A DNA stretch of 36,334 nucleotides from Candidatus Hydrogenedentota bacterium (GCA_016182605.1 JACPGE010000065.1:1-36334), one strand, 5' to 3'. Numbered from the stretch's first letter, positions 1 through 10,032 are shown. The notes: a model not told the origin generated them from the letters alone. Translations and numbers: made by a program.

Positions 1-2
1 AG

Positions 3-110
3 AAAGCCAGGAAGGTAAGTAACGCGGAGATGGCAGAAATCAACATCCACCCACACGAATTTCACGGTGAATGGAACTACACTATCCATGCAAACACACC
101 GCCAAAATGA
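3..110 (+). CDS. C-terminal end of a transposase, possibly ISAzo13-like (truncated by window edge)
   Basis: An open frame enters from the left window edge and stops at TGA 108-110, giving about 35 residues that include HPHEFHGEWNYTIHA. A WNYTI-type ending preceded by His/Pro-rich residues is what I associate with ISAzo13-family (Rhodopirellula-type DDE) transposases. That attribution rests on memory of the family, not on a search. The catalytic residues would lie outside the window. The stop codon is only 24 bp from the stop of the convergent WD40 relic, so the right end of the element probably lies between about 111 and 160. No terminal inverted repeat can be paired here because the other end is not in view. 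Confidence 0.5.
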   Translation, partial: KARKVSNAEMAEINIHPHEFHGEWNYTIHANTPPK

Positions 111-133
111 TCGACTTGTTTTGTCACGACCCC

Positions 134-367
134 TTAGCGTTGCGTTGCAGCCGGGCCTTCGGTCACAATTGCGGCCTCCGCCTTCAGCGATTTCCGGTAC
201 TGCTCGGCCTGCCAGAGCGCATACCGTTCCTCCCAGTCATCACCCTCGCCTGGCAAATCCTCGATACGCCAAGGCACCGCGTCCCACACCTTGACGGTGC
301 CATCATGAGACGCGGTCACGATCCGGTGCCCGGCCGGGCTGAATTCCGCGCTCCGCTCTTGCGGGGG
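134..367 (-). pseudogene. Relic C-terminus of a second WD40-repeat protein
   Basis: Directly after the TGA of the WD40 kinase (368-370), the same minus-strand frame stays open for 77 more codons to TAA at 134-136. It reads as most of one further WD40 repeat (SAEFSPAGHRIVTASHDG, then TVKVWDAVPWRIE) and a charged tail (DDWEERYALWQAEQYRKS). The stretch at about 259-355 is clearly homologous at DNA level to the last repeat of the kinase at about 712-810. The tail, however, differs from the PDZ-like end of the intact gene. It is best read as the end of a paralogous WD40 kinase left by deletion or recombination next to an insertion sequence. A GTG at 319 could start a 61-residue peptide, but no ribosome binding site supports it. 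Confidence 0.65.
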
Positions 368-3300
368 TCAAGGGTCTTCTACGATGAATTGAACCGTAAT
401 TCGCCTGGCATCCTCCCGGTCAACAACCAAATCCATTTCGGTAAGCGTACCTGCGGCGATGGCTTCCCGAGCCGAATCAAGAGCTGAAAGCAGTGAAGGA
501 TATCCCTTAATGGGTGAATCATTCAGCGAGACCAACTGGTCGTTCGGCAAGAGGTCCAATGGTGGGGCCATGACTTCACCGACTAGGAGAGTTTGCTCGA
601 CGTCTACATCGTCGCCAACGCTATGCAGTCTATTTATCTCCGACTGTATGTAATCCGCGCCCATACCAAACAACTGAAGCGCTTGCGACTTGGAAATGAG
701 TCTCCGTTGCTCGATACGCCAAGGCGCTGCGTCCCACACCTTGGCGGTGCCGTCACCAGACGCCGTCACGATACGGCGCCCGTCCGGGCTGAATTTCGCG
801 CTCCATAACACGTGCGTGTGCCCGGCCAAGGTCGTAAGTTCCTTGCCGGACTCAGCGTCCCACACCTTGGCCGTGCTGTCCTGCGACGCTGTCACGATCC
901 GGCGCCCGTCCGGGCTGAATGCCGCGCTATATAACTCGGCCGAGTGCCCGGCCAGGGTCGCGAGTTCCTTGCCCGACTCGGCGTCCCACACCTTGGCGGT
1001 GCCGTCACCAGACGCCGTCACGATACGGCGCCCGTCCGGGCTGAATGCCGCGCTCCATAACACGTACGCGTGCCCGTCCAGGGTCGTAAGTTCCTTGCCG
1101 GACACGACGTCCCACACCGTGGCGGTGTAGTCATGGGACGCTGTCACGATCCGGCGCCCATCCGGGCTGAATGCCGCGCTACTTACCCAGTCCGAGTGCC
1201 CGGCCAGGGTCGCGAGTTCCTTGCCGGACACGGCGTCCCACACCTTGGCGGTGTCGTCATGGGACGCTGTCACGATCCAGCGCCCGTCCGGGCTGAATGC
1301 CGCGCTCGAAACCGATTCCGAGTGCCCGGCCAGGGTAACGACATCTTCGCCGGACTCGGCGTCCCACACCTTGGCGGTGCGATCAAACGACGCCGTCACG
1401 ATCCGGCGCCCGTCCGGGCTGAATGCCGCACTCAATACCCCACCCAAGTGCCCGGCCAGGGTTGTGAGTTCCTCGCCGGACTCGGCATCCCACACCTTGG
1501 CGGTGTAGTCCCTCGACGCGGTAACGATACGGCTCCCGTTCGGGCTGAAGTCCGCGCTCAGTACCTCCTCCGAGTGCCTGGCGAGGGGCACGACATCCTC
1601 GTCGGACTCGGCGTCCCACACCTTGGCCGTGACGTCCTGGGACGCTGTCACGATCCGGTGCCCGTCCGGGCTGAACGCCGCGCTCTCTACGGGAGCCGAG
1701 TGCCCGGCCAGGGTCGCGAGTTCCTTGCCGGACTCGGCTTCCCACACCTTGGCGGTGCCGTCATACGACGCCGTCACGATCCGGCGCCCGTCCGGGCTGA
1801 AGTGCGCGCTACTTACCGCGGCCAAGGTCACAAGTTGCTGACCGGACTCGGCTTCCCACACCTTGGCGGTCCGATCAGACGACGCCGTCACGATTCGTCG
1901 CCCGTCCGGGCTAAATTCCGCCCACCGTACCCCATCCGAGTGCCCTGCCAGGGCCACGAGTTCTTTACCGGATTCGGCGTCCCATACCCTAGCAGTGCGG
2001 TCATCCGACGCCGTCACGATTCGGCGCCCGTCCGGGCTGAATTCCGCCCACCGTACCCCATCCGAGTGCCCGGCCAAAGTCGCGAGTTCCTTGCCGGACT
2101 CGGCGTCCCATACCTTGGCGGTGCGGTCCCACGACGCCGTCAAGATCCGATGCCCGTCGGGGCTAAATTCCGCACTATATACCTCGTCCGAATGCCCGGC
2201 CAGGGTCGTGAGTTCCTCGCCGGACTCGGCGTCCCACATCTTGGCGGTGCTGTCATACGACGCCGTCACGATCCGGCGCCCGTCCGGGCTGAATGCCGCC
2301 CACCGTACCCCATCCGAGTGCCCGGCCAGGGTGATGAGTTCCTTGCGGGACTCTGCGTCCCACAACACCTTGGCAGTGCTGTCAAACGACGCCATCACGA
2401 TCCGGGGCCCGTCCGGGCTGAAGTGCGCGCTCCATACGCGGTCCGAGTGACCCGACAGGGTCGAGAGTTCCTTGCCAGACTCGGCGTCCCACACCTTGGC
2501 GGTGCGGTCCCGCGACACCGTCACGATCCTGCGCCCGTCCGGGCTAAATTCCGCGCTCTCTACGGGAGCCGAGTGCCCGGCCAGGGTGAGCTTTGATGCA
2601 TCCAGGCATTGGTACAGGTACCCCCACTCCCAGCCACGAAGGTCTGCCGGTGCCGCGAGCAACTGCTTACGGGCGGATACGACGTTATGATTGTCTATTT
2701 GCACTTGCGCCAGAAGGACCGATGCGTGATACAGGTTTCGCTCCGCGTTCTGGAGCGCGGTACTCTCTTTCTCTTTCGCCGCCACAGCTTCCGCCCGGGC
2801 TATCTCGGCGGTTTGGCGGGCTGTTTCGGCGGTTTGGCGGGCCACCTCCGCCTTCTTCCGCTCGGCGGCTTCCCGATCCCGGGACTCTGCCAAGCGGTAG
2901 GTATAGCCCGCGATGACCATGGCAATCGCGGCGAACGCCAGGGCCCCGGTCGCGATGAGCGGCTTGTAACGCCGCCAGACAACCCGCGTGTAGTCGGCGA
3001 GGTTGTAGCGGTGGGCCTGCACCAGAGCGCCGGACTGGAAGCGCTGGACTTCTTCCGCGAGGGCGTTGGCGTTGGGGTAGCGACCGGCCTTGTCTCTGCG
3101 CATGGCCTTGGCGGCGATGGCCACGAGTTCGGGCGGGGCGAGCTTTTCGTGGCTGCTGATGGGCGCCCATTCTCCGGCGATGACCTGCTTGAGGACGTCC
3201 CGGGTGGACCTGCCCTCGAAGGGAATCCTGCCGGTGAGGATTTCGTAGAGCACGACGCCGAGGGAGTAGACGTCACTTTGTTCATCGACTTCGTCGAGAT

Positions 3301-4372
3301 CGCCCTTGGCCTGCTCGGGAGGCATATACACCGGGGTACCGAGGATTTGGCCATAGGCGGTCTTGGCGGCGGCAGCTTCTTCGCCAAGTTTCATGGCGTG
3401 GAGGGTCTCGGCGAGTTCGTGCTGGTGGACGTCTTCACGATCGCGCTTTTTTGCCAGGCCCCAATCGAGCACCACCGTTTCGCCGAACTCCCCGACCATG
3501 ATGTTGGCGGGCTTAATGTCGCGGTGGATGACGCGGCGGCTGTGGGCGTAGGCAATGGCCTGGCACAAGTCGACGAAGTGGGGCAGGAGCCTCAAACGCT
3601 CTTCCAGTCCCCGGCATTCACCGATGGCCTTGGCGAGGCTGCGTCCACGCACAAGCTTCATGGTGTAGTAGAGGCTGCCATCGCTGCGGTGGCCCAGTTC
3701 GTAGACGGGGACGATGCTGGGATGTTCGAGTTGCCCGGTGATACGCGCTTCCTGCAGGAAGCGGGCGAGGATGTGTGCGGAGAAGCGCACGGGGCTCAGG
3801 TGCTCCACATCGGAGGACGTGCTCTCCCCCGCGTTCGGAGTGGAGTCAACCCTTTCTCCCAAGTGCGGCAGCAGTTCCTTCAGGGCGATGTCGCGGCCAA
3901 GAAAGTCATCGTGAACGAGCAGGACGCGGCCCATGCCGCCACGGGCATGTTCGGAGATGCTGGTGTAGCGTCCAGGCGCCTCAAAGACGCCCTTGATCGA
4001 AGACGTGGCGGTGAAGCGCTCCACCCCGGGATCGGGTTCCGTGGGTGCGCCCGCCGTGGGCGGAATGGAGACCTGGCCGTCTGCCGTGAGCAAAATGCTG
4101 CCGCGATAGGACTGATGCACCTGGGACTCACCGCCGAAAGAGGCCAGGGTCTGGCTCGCGTCACCACCGTGGGCCGCGACGGCTTCGTCGACGAGTCGCT
4201 GGATGAGTTCGCGGTCCCGGGGGTCGAGGGCCTTCGCCTCAACGAGACGGTCGGGGAGGTTTGTCGCGGGCGCGATGGCCCAGGCCCCGGCGGCCTCCAT
4301 GAGCCGGCCCGGCGTCACCTTGCCCAATTGCACGGCAAAGACGCCAAAGAGGAGATTGCGGTCACGTTCCAT
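368..4372 (-). CDS. Membrane-anchored Ser/Thr protein kinase with 15 WD40 repeats and PDZ-like C-terminus
   Basis: Predicted Hanks-type signalling kinase of 1334 residues. The kinase domain covers about 134-445: glycine-rich loop ARGGMGRV, lysine in ALKEL (K165), catalytic HRDIKPAN (D285), DWG in place of DFG, and GTPVYMPPEQ. One transmembrane helix follows at about 472-490, then an Ala/Glu/Lys-rich coiled coil (about 495-555) and the motif LRGWEWGYLYQ common before WD40 repeats in such kinases. Fifteen WD40 repeats fill about 598-1215, and a PDZ-like segment (LLPNDQLVSLNDSPIKGY) ends the protein. The kinase should be cytoplasmic and the propeller extracytoplasmic. The frame opens at 4453, but ATG 4372 has an AAGGGG ribosome site about 8 bases upstream, and a likely promoter lies at 4410-4438. 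ATG 4378 is an alternative. Partners and substrates are unknown. Confidence 0.9.
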   Translation of the reverse strand: MERDRNLLFGVFAVQLGKVTPGRLMEAAGAWAIAPATNLPDRLVEAKALDPRDRELIQRLVDEAVAAHGGDASQTLASFGGESQVHQSYRGSILLTADGQVSIPPTAGAPTEPDPGVERFTATSSIKGVFEAPGRYTSISEHARGGMGRVLLVHDDFLGRDIALKELLPHLGERVDSTPNAGESTSSDVEHLSPVRFSAHILARFLQEARITGQLEHPSIVPVYELGHRSDGSLYYTMKLVRGRSLAKAIGECRGLEERLRLLPHFVDLCQAIAYAHSRRVIHRDIKPANIMVGEFGETVVLDWGLAKKRDREDVHQHELAETLHAMKLGEEAAAAKTAYGQILGTPVYMPPEQAKGDLDEVDEQSDVYSLGVVLYEILTGRIPFEGRSTRDVLKQVIAGEWAPISSHEKLAPPELVAIAAKAMRRDKAGRYPNANALAEEVQRFQSGALVQAHRYNLADYTRVVWRRYKPLIATGALAFAAIAMVIAGYTYRLAESRDREAAERKKAEVARQTAETARQTAEIARAEAVAAKEKESTALQNAERNLYHASVLLAQVQIDNHNVVSARKQLLAAPADLRGWEWGYLYQCLDASKLTLAGHSAPVESAEFSPDGRRIVTVSRDRTAKVWDAESGKELSTLSGHSDRVWSAHFSPDGPRIVMASFDSTAKVLWDAESRKELITLAGHSDGVRWAAFSPDGRRIVTASYDSTAKMWDAESGEELTTLAGHSDEVYSAEFSPDGHRILTASWDRTAKVWDAESGKELATLAGHSDGVRWAEFSPDGRRIVTASDDRTARVWDAESGKELVALAGHSDGVRWAEFSPDGRRIVTASSDRTAKVWEAESGQQLVTLAAVSSAHFSPDGRRIVTASYDGTAKVWEAESGKELATLAGHSAPVESAAFSPDGHRIVTASQDVTAKVWDAESDEDVVPLARHSEEVLSADFSPNGSRIVTASRDYTAKVWDAESGEELTTLAGHLGGVLSAAFSPDGRRIVTASFDRTAKVWDAESGEDVVTLAGHSESVSSAAFSPDGRWIVTASHDDTAKVWDAVSGKELATLAGHSDWVSSAAFSPDGRRIVTASHDYTATVWDVVSGKELTTLDGHAYVLWSAAFSPDGRRIVTASGDGTAKVWDAESGKELATLAGHSAELYSAAFSPDGRRIVTASQDSTAKVWDAESGKELTTLAGHTHVLWSAKFSPDGRRIVTASGDGTAKVWDAAPWRIEQRRLISKSQALQLFGMGADYIQSEINRLHSVGDDVDVEQTLLVGEVMAPPLDLLPNDQLVSLNDSPIKGYPSLLSALDSAREAIAAGTLTEMDLVVDREDARRITVQFIVEDP
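733..2593 (-). repeat. Fifteen tandem WD40-coding repeats, about 126 bp period
   Basis: Tandem units encode AGHS..V.SA.FSPDGRRIVTAS.D.TAKVWDAESGKEL.TL with a 42-residue, 126-bp period. Units are highly alike at DNA level, which indicates recent amplification or gene conversion. Two units depart from the period. The second has one extra codon (KVLWDAES, near 2365). The seventh lacks four residues of the GHSD segment (near 1820-1840). Both changes keep the frame. Confidence 0.9.
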
Positions 4373-4409
4373 GGACATGCCCCCTTCGTTGCACAGGACA
4401 GCACGCGTG

Positions 4410-4438
4410 AGTATAGGACAGTTTTCCCCGGAGGGCAA
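4410..4438 (-). promoter_or_regulatory. Probable sigma-70-type promoter of the WD40 kinase gene
   Basis: On the minus strand TTGCCC (4438-4433) is followed after exactly 17 bases by TATACT (4415-4410). The predicted start near 4403 gives a leader of about 30 bases ahead of ATG 4372. It would also exclude the upstream ATG at 4453. Confidence 0.45.
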
Positions 4439-4790
4439 CCCGTCTGCACGCAAGGGGTGACAGGCGCCCGCGCGTGATGGAGCGCTCCGGCCGCGCCCGT
4501 GTGAAGGGCCTTTGCCGGCTCCCCGCTACCCGGTATATACTTACCCATTGGGCCAATTCGCGGGCGTATGGTGCTTATCCCGAAGGGCACTAACTTAAGG
4601 AGCATACCCCAAGCATTTCCGCGCAAAATCATGCGAAGGATCACAACAATCTCCGTTGAAAAGGTCCCCCTTCGAAGGGGGGTAGGGGGGATGTAAGAAC
4701 CTTACGCAAGAACAGACACCAGCATAATCTACCTCTTAATTTAACGCCATTCGCGCCTGTCCCCGCCCTCTTCAAAAGGACTTACCCGTC
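4439..4790. other. Intergenic region with a G-rich palindrome
   Basis: No convincing gene lies in this gap between the divergent kinase and thioredoxin genes. The only structure noted is the 16-base palindrome CCCCCTTCGAAGGGGG at 4666-4681, followed by a G-rich run to about 4690. It has no T-run, so it is not an obvious terminator. It resembles short GC-rich palindromes dispersed in many genomes. Confidence 0.5.
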
Positions 4791-5438
4791 ATGGAACGTG
4801 TTCTTATCGGCGTCATCGTCGTGTTCGCCGCCCTGATTACCGGTGCGGCCTTTCTTGCCCAGCCGGACGCGCCGGAGACCGGTTCCAAAGTAACGGCCGT
4901 GCCGCCTGACAGCGCGTCGCCCCCAGGACCCCCCCCCGCAGCGCCGCCAGCGCCCTCCCCGCCTCCAGTCGCCGCCGAAAAGCCGCTCAACGCAGCGGCG
5001 AGCCCGGAACTGCCCGCCATCAAGACGGCGGACGCCGACAAGATTGCCGCGCTGCTCAAGGCGGCCGAGGGGACGGTGGTGGTCTTGAACATGTGGGCCA
5101 CTTGGTGCCCCCCGTGTGTCGCGGAGATGCCGGAACTGATCCGTTTCTATACGGCCTGGAACGGGAAGGGGGTGACCTTTATCAGTCTGAGCGCGGACGA
5201 GTACAAGACGCTTGAAAGTGACATCCGGCCGTTCCAGAAGTTGAAGTCCCTGCCTTTTCCCATCCATGTATTGCAGGACGCGAACTTTGAAAAAGTGGAA
5301 AAATCACTTAAAACTCCCATGAGTGGCGCCATCCCAACCACGCTCATTTACGATCTCAAGGGGAAAATGGTCAAAATGCGGGAGGGAGAGGTGACCCAGA
5401 AGGAGCTGGAATCCTGGATCGCCCCGTACCTCAAGTGA
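4791..5438 (+). CDS. Membrane-anchored TlpA/ResA-like thioredoxin-fold protein
   Basis: A 215-residue thiol-disulfide oxidoreductase. Residues 4-22 form an uncleaved membrane anchor or signal sequence. A long Pro/Ala-rich linker (about 35-66) follows, then a thioredoxin domain from about 80. The active site is WCPPC (C106, C109) inside NMWATWCPPCVAEMPEL, and a cis-proline loop is seen in AIPTTLIYD. This arrangement is typical of periplasmic TlpA/ResA/DsbE proteins, which reduce or oxidise cysteines, for example in cytochrome c maturation. No cytochrome biogenesis genes are adjacent, so the client is unknown. AAAAGGA about 11 bases before ATG 4791 is the likely ribosome site. The gene appears to be a single unit ahead of groEL. 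Confidence 0.88.
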   Translation: MERVLIGVIVVFAALITGAAFLAQPDAPETGSKVTAVPPDSASPPGPPPAAPPAPSPPPVAAEKPLNAAASPELPAIKTADADKIAALLKAAEGTVVVLNMWATWCPPCVAEMPELIRFYTAWNGKGVTFISLSADEYKTLESDIRPFQKLKSLPFPIHVLQDANFEKVEKSLKTPMSGAIPTTLIYDLKGKMVKMREGEVTQKELESWIAPYLK

Positions 5439-5504
5439 GCTGCGCGCCCTTGAATTGGGGCTCCAATCTCCAATCGTAGCAGGCACTTCCTTGGGGGATG
5501 CTGG

Positions 5505-5533
5505 TTGACACGCGGGCCGCGATATGGTAGTAT
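5505..5533 (+). promoter_or_regulatory. groEL promoter (sigma-70/sigma-A type)
   Basis: TTGACA (5505-5510), a 17-base spacer and TAGTAT (5528-5533). The -35 box is perfect, the spacing is ideal and the -10 box has one to two mismatches. The CIRCE element starts 9 bases downstream, so bound HrcA would cover the transcription start. Confidence 0.8.
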
Positions 5534-5542
5534 CTGCGTTTG

Positions 5543-7289
<1,747 letters not shown>

Positions 7290-7315
7290 GCTGCAAGCTC
7301 TTACGATGTAATGAC

Positions 7316-7353
7316 AGCGCCGGCCCGGGAAGTTCCCGGGCCGGCGCTTTTTT
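7316..7353 (+). terminator. Rho-independent terminator of groEL
   Basis: A perfect 15-bp GC-rich stem (7316-7330 with 7334-7348), a three-base loop and six T residues (7348-7353). Confidence 0.92.
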
Positions 7354-7369
7354 CTTGCGGGTGCCGTGC

Positions 7370-7876
7370 TCAGAAGCTGCGCTCGAACCAGCCCACGTCC
7401 CAGTAACGGTTGAACTTGAAACCGATCTCCGACATGGTGCCCACAGCGCGGTAGCCAAACTTCTGATGCAGGGAAACCGAAGCGGTATTGGGCAGGGTGA
7501 TGCCCGCGATGGCCCGGTGCACCCCTTCCCCCACGATGGCGTTGAAGAGCACGCTGTAGAGCAGGGTGCCTATGCCCTGGCGCGTGTATTCGCGATCGAC
7601 GTAGACGCTGGTTTCCACGGTGGGCCGGTACGCCGCTTTTTCACGAAAAGGATGGCTGTCCGCGTAGCCCAGCACCGCGCTGCCTTGCACGGCAACCCAC
7701 AATTGATGCGGGCCACGATCGTGAAAGTGGCTGAACCAGGGCCGGCGCGATTCCACCGTAACGGGCTCCACGTCGAACGTGATTGCGGTATGCACGATGT
7801 AATGGTTGTATATCCGTACGATCGCCGCGGCATCCTGCGCGCCCGCCTGCCGCACCGTGACTGTTGCACGACTCAT
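7370..7876 (-). CDS. GNAT-family N-acetyltransferase, phosphinothricin acetyltransferase-like
   Basis: A 168-residue acetyl-CoA-dependent N-acetyltransferase. It starts SRATVTVRQAGAQDAAAIVRIYNHYI. The following ITFDVEPVTVESRRPWF is characteristic of the Pat/Bar/MnaT branch of GNAT enzymes. The acetyl-CoA loop is seen as YTRQGIGTLLYSVL (R/Q-x-x-G-x-G), followed by NTASVSLHQKFGYRAVGTM, the usual GF/GY-containing end. Substrates in this branch include phosphinothricin, methionine sulfone or sulfoximine, and other amino acids, so the true substrate cannot be given. ATG 7876 has GGAGG about 7 bases upstream and fits the family start better than the upstream start at 7921. The gene is convergent with groEL. 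Confidence 0.85.
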   Translation of the reverse strand: MSRATVTVRQAGAQDAAAIVRIYNHYIVHTAITFDVEPVTVESRRPWFSHFHDRGPHQLWVAVQGSAVLGYADSHPFREKAAYRPTVETSVYVDREYTRQGIGTLLYSVLFNAIVGEGVHRAIAGITLPNTASVSLHQKFGYRAVGTMSEIGFKFNRYWDVGWFERSF

Positions 7877-7950
7877 TGCGCCCCTCCTGGAAGATGACAG
7901 TGGCTCCCTTGCGGCCCTCACCTGCCGGTCCCACTGCCCCTACTGTAATG

Positions 7951-7994
7951 AAAAACTCCATCAGACGCAAGACCCGGTGTGCGCCTGATGGAGT
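7951..7994 (-). terminator. Terminator of the SSS symporter gene
   Basis: On the minus strand a 10-bp perfect stem ACTCCATCAG / CTGATGGAGT (7985-7994 with 7955-7964), partly extended inward by GCGC/GCGT pairing, is followed by five T residues. It ends transcription just past the symporter stop at 8012. Confidence 0.87.
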
Positions 7995-8011
7995 GCGGAA
8001 TACGGCGTGCG

Positions 8012-9952
8012 TCACGCGCCCCAGGTGGCCATCCAGTACACAAACCCAATGAGGCCCACCACCCAAAGCCAGAGAAAAATGAAGCCGCCGGCAGCCACAG
8101 CGGAGGGTATGGGGATTTCCAGGTCCGGATGATTTATCAATTTGCGTGCCGGTGGCGCGGTTACTCCCGGAGGCAGACTGAAGGGCCGTGGGTCGTGAAT
8201 CTCGTTCTCCTGCACCGGGGTGCGCAATGCTTCGAATACCCGGTTGAGCTTCTCCTCGGACACCCGTTTCGTGAAGAGGCTCACCACGATTCCCGTCAGG
8301 AATCCGCCCGTGAGATAAAAGAACATCTGCCAGGAATCGCGGAACTTTCCGTTCCACAGCATCGTCGCAGGCAGCGCCGGCTTCGAGATGGTGATGGCCG
8401 TATCGAGGCCGATCGGTGCGTCAAACTGTGCCTCGTCCCAGGTCTGCTGGCGCGATATCCCGTTCCAGGCTTGCAGTTCCTCCAAAGGAAGCTGGTATGC
8501 CGTGCTCAATTCGCGCAAGGTGCGCGGCAGCCCGTTCATGGTGGATTCCACCTCGCTCAACGACTTCAGGCCAGATTGCCGTGCCGCATCCACCGCGGCG
8601 CTGCGGATGGTGAAGGACTTGCCCGCCGCCCAATCGTGAAATGTTTGCGTCGACAAGAGAAAGAGCAGCGAGAAGCCCACCAGCGTGGCCGCCCAGGCGC
8701 CCGCGACGGTTGCCCGGCGCCAGAAGAGTCCCAGCCAGAAGGCGGCGCCCATGAGGGCCTGCACCTTGAAGAACCAGAGCAGCCCACTGGGCACATCGGT
8801 TACCGCAAAGGCGAACACCACGCCAACCACGACGATCACGAGCGCAGCGATCCGGCCGACCCAGACATAGTGGGCTTCATCGGCATGGGTCACGAGCCAG
8901 CGCCGGTAAAAGTTCTGGGTGAAGAGCCCGGAAGAAGAGACCATGAAGGCATCGCAAGAAGACATGACAGAGGCGAACAGCGCGGCGAGAAAGATTCCGA
9001 CCAGCCCCGGCATGACGCCGGGGAGCAAGTCCTTCGCCACTTCCCCGTAGACCTGATCGGGATGGATGCTTCCATCGGTGTACATGACCACGGCGCACAG
9101 GCCTACAACCGTCCACGCGATGGTGCAAAAGCGTTTCAGCAAGTTGCCGAACGCGAAACCGACGCGGCCATCCATTTCCGTGCGGCCGGCCGCGCAAACC
9201 CCCATGATGTGGGGCTGCGTGACAATGCCCACCAGGGCGCTGATGCAGAGCATCGTAATGTAGAAGAGGTTGATTTCGCCCGGCGCAACGAGGCTGAACA
9301 TGTGGGGGTCGGTGATTTTTTCGTGGAGTCCTGCAAAGCCACCCACGGTCTTGAGGGCAAAGGGCAACAACATGAAGGAGAGAATGACCGTGAGAATGCC
9401 CTGAATAAAATCGGTCACGATTGCGGCCGCGAGTCCGCCCGCCATGCCGTACACGACAAACATGACGGTCATCGCCAGGATCGCATAGTTCCGGGGCATC
9501 GCGCCATCCGTGACGGCCTCCACCATGGAGCCCGCGCCCAACTGGATGATCCCGATATTCACCGTGAGCTGCGTCACGCCAATCAGCGCGTAGAGTCCGG
9601 CCATGCTGCCATCGTAGCGGGTTTCGAAGTAGTCCCCGGTGGTCAGGCAGCGCATGCGCCGCAGCACGGGCGCGATCAGCCAGTAGAAGGGAGTGCAGAA
9701 GAGCCACAGCCACTGCCACCAGATGCCGGAGAGGCCGCTGGTAAAGGTCTTCGAGGATACGCCGACCGCGTCATTGCCGCTGGTGCCCGCACCAAAAGAG
9801 AAGAAGACCATGAAGACCTTGCCGAAGCGCCTGCCCGCCATAAAGAAGTCGGATGTGTCTGCCACCTTCCGCGCGGTCCAGAGCCCCACCGCGGTAATTA
9901 CGATGAAGTACGAGAGCAACGCGATCCAATCGACTACACCAATTCCCAGCAT
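8012..9952 (-). CDS. Sodium:solute symporter (SSS family) with LysM-like insert
   Basis: A 646-residue inner-membrane secondary transporter. The N-terminus VDWIALLSYFIVITAVGLWTARK and the segment DFFMAGRRFGKVFMVFFSFGAGTSGNDAVG are typical of the Na+-coupled SSS family (relatives of SGLT, PutP and SMIT). About a dozen hydrophobic helices are visible, the last near 610-635. Between two late helices lies a soluble stretch (about 450-535). Within it, residues 476-523 (TLRELSTAYQLPLEELQAWNGI ending GLDTAITIS) look like a LysM domain. The substrate is not readable from sequence. Inositol or sugar is conceivable given the nearby myo-inositol oxygenase, but there is no operon link. The gene has its own terminator. 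Confidence 0.88.
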   Translation of the reverse strand: MLGIGVVDWIALLSYFIVITAVGLWTARKVADTSDFFMAGRRFGKVFMVFFSFGAGTSGNDAVGVSSKTFTSGLSGIWWQWLWLFCTPFYWLIAPVLRRMRCLTTGDYFETRYDGSMAGLYALIGVTQLTVNIGIIQLGAGSMVEAVTDGAMPRNYAILAMTVMFVVYGMAGGLAAAIVTDFIQGILTVILSFMLLPFALKTVGGFAGLHEKITDPHMFSLVAPGEINLFYITMLCISALVGIVTQPHIMGVCAAGRTEMDGRVGFAFGNLLKRFCTIAWTVVGLCAVVMYTDGSIHPDQVYGEVAKDLLPGVMPGLVGIFLAALFASVMSSCDAFMVSSSGLFTQNFYRRWLVTHADEAHYVWVGRIAALVIVVVGVVFAFAVTDVPSGLLWFFKVQALMGAAFWLGLFWRRATVAGAWAATLVGFSLLFLLSTQTFHDWAAGKSFTIRSAAVDAARQSGLKSLSEVESTMNGLPRTLRELSTAYQLPLEELQAWNGISRQQTWDEAQFDAPIGLDTAITISKPALPATMLWNGKFRDSWQMFFYLTGGFLTGIVVSLFTKRVSEEKLNRVFEALRTPVQENEIHDPRPFSLPPGVTAPPARKLINHPDLEIPIPSAVAAGGFIFLWLWVVGLIGFVYWMATWGA

Positions 9953-10002
9953 GTGAAGCGTTCCCTTTCCCGCAGGCGCACTCGGCCCAGTCCAGCCCGG
10001 GC

Positions 10003-10032
10003 ATGGTAGCCTGCACGTACGGGGTGAAGCAA
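10003..10032 (-). promoter_or_regulatory. Possible promoter of the SSS symporter gene
   Basis: On the minus strand TTGCTT (10032-10027), an 18-base spacer and TACCAT (10008-10003). It lies downstream of the MFS gene terminator and about 50 bases ahead of ATG 9952. It is a modest match. Confidence 0.35.

Noticed and set aside
733-2593. Regular 126-bp repeats considered as a CRISPR-like or satellite array
   Set aside because: The repeats have no unique spacers and code continuously for WD40 units in one long frame.
1070-2596. A 508-residue repetitive frame on the plus strand
   Set aside because: It is the antisense of the WD40 repeats. The repeats keep complementary frames open, and the peptide is Arg/Pro-rich with no family resemblance.
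2609-4477. A 622-residue plus-strand frame antisense to the kinase domain
   Set aside because: The opposite strand encodes a clear Hanks-type kinase with all motifs. The frame is a by-product of GC-rich codon use.
7979-10009. A 676-residue plus-strand frame
   Set aside because: It is antisense to the SSS symporter gene, rich in His, Arg and Gly and without ribosome site or motifs.
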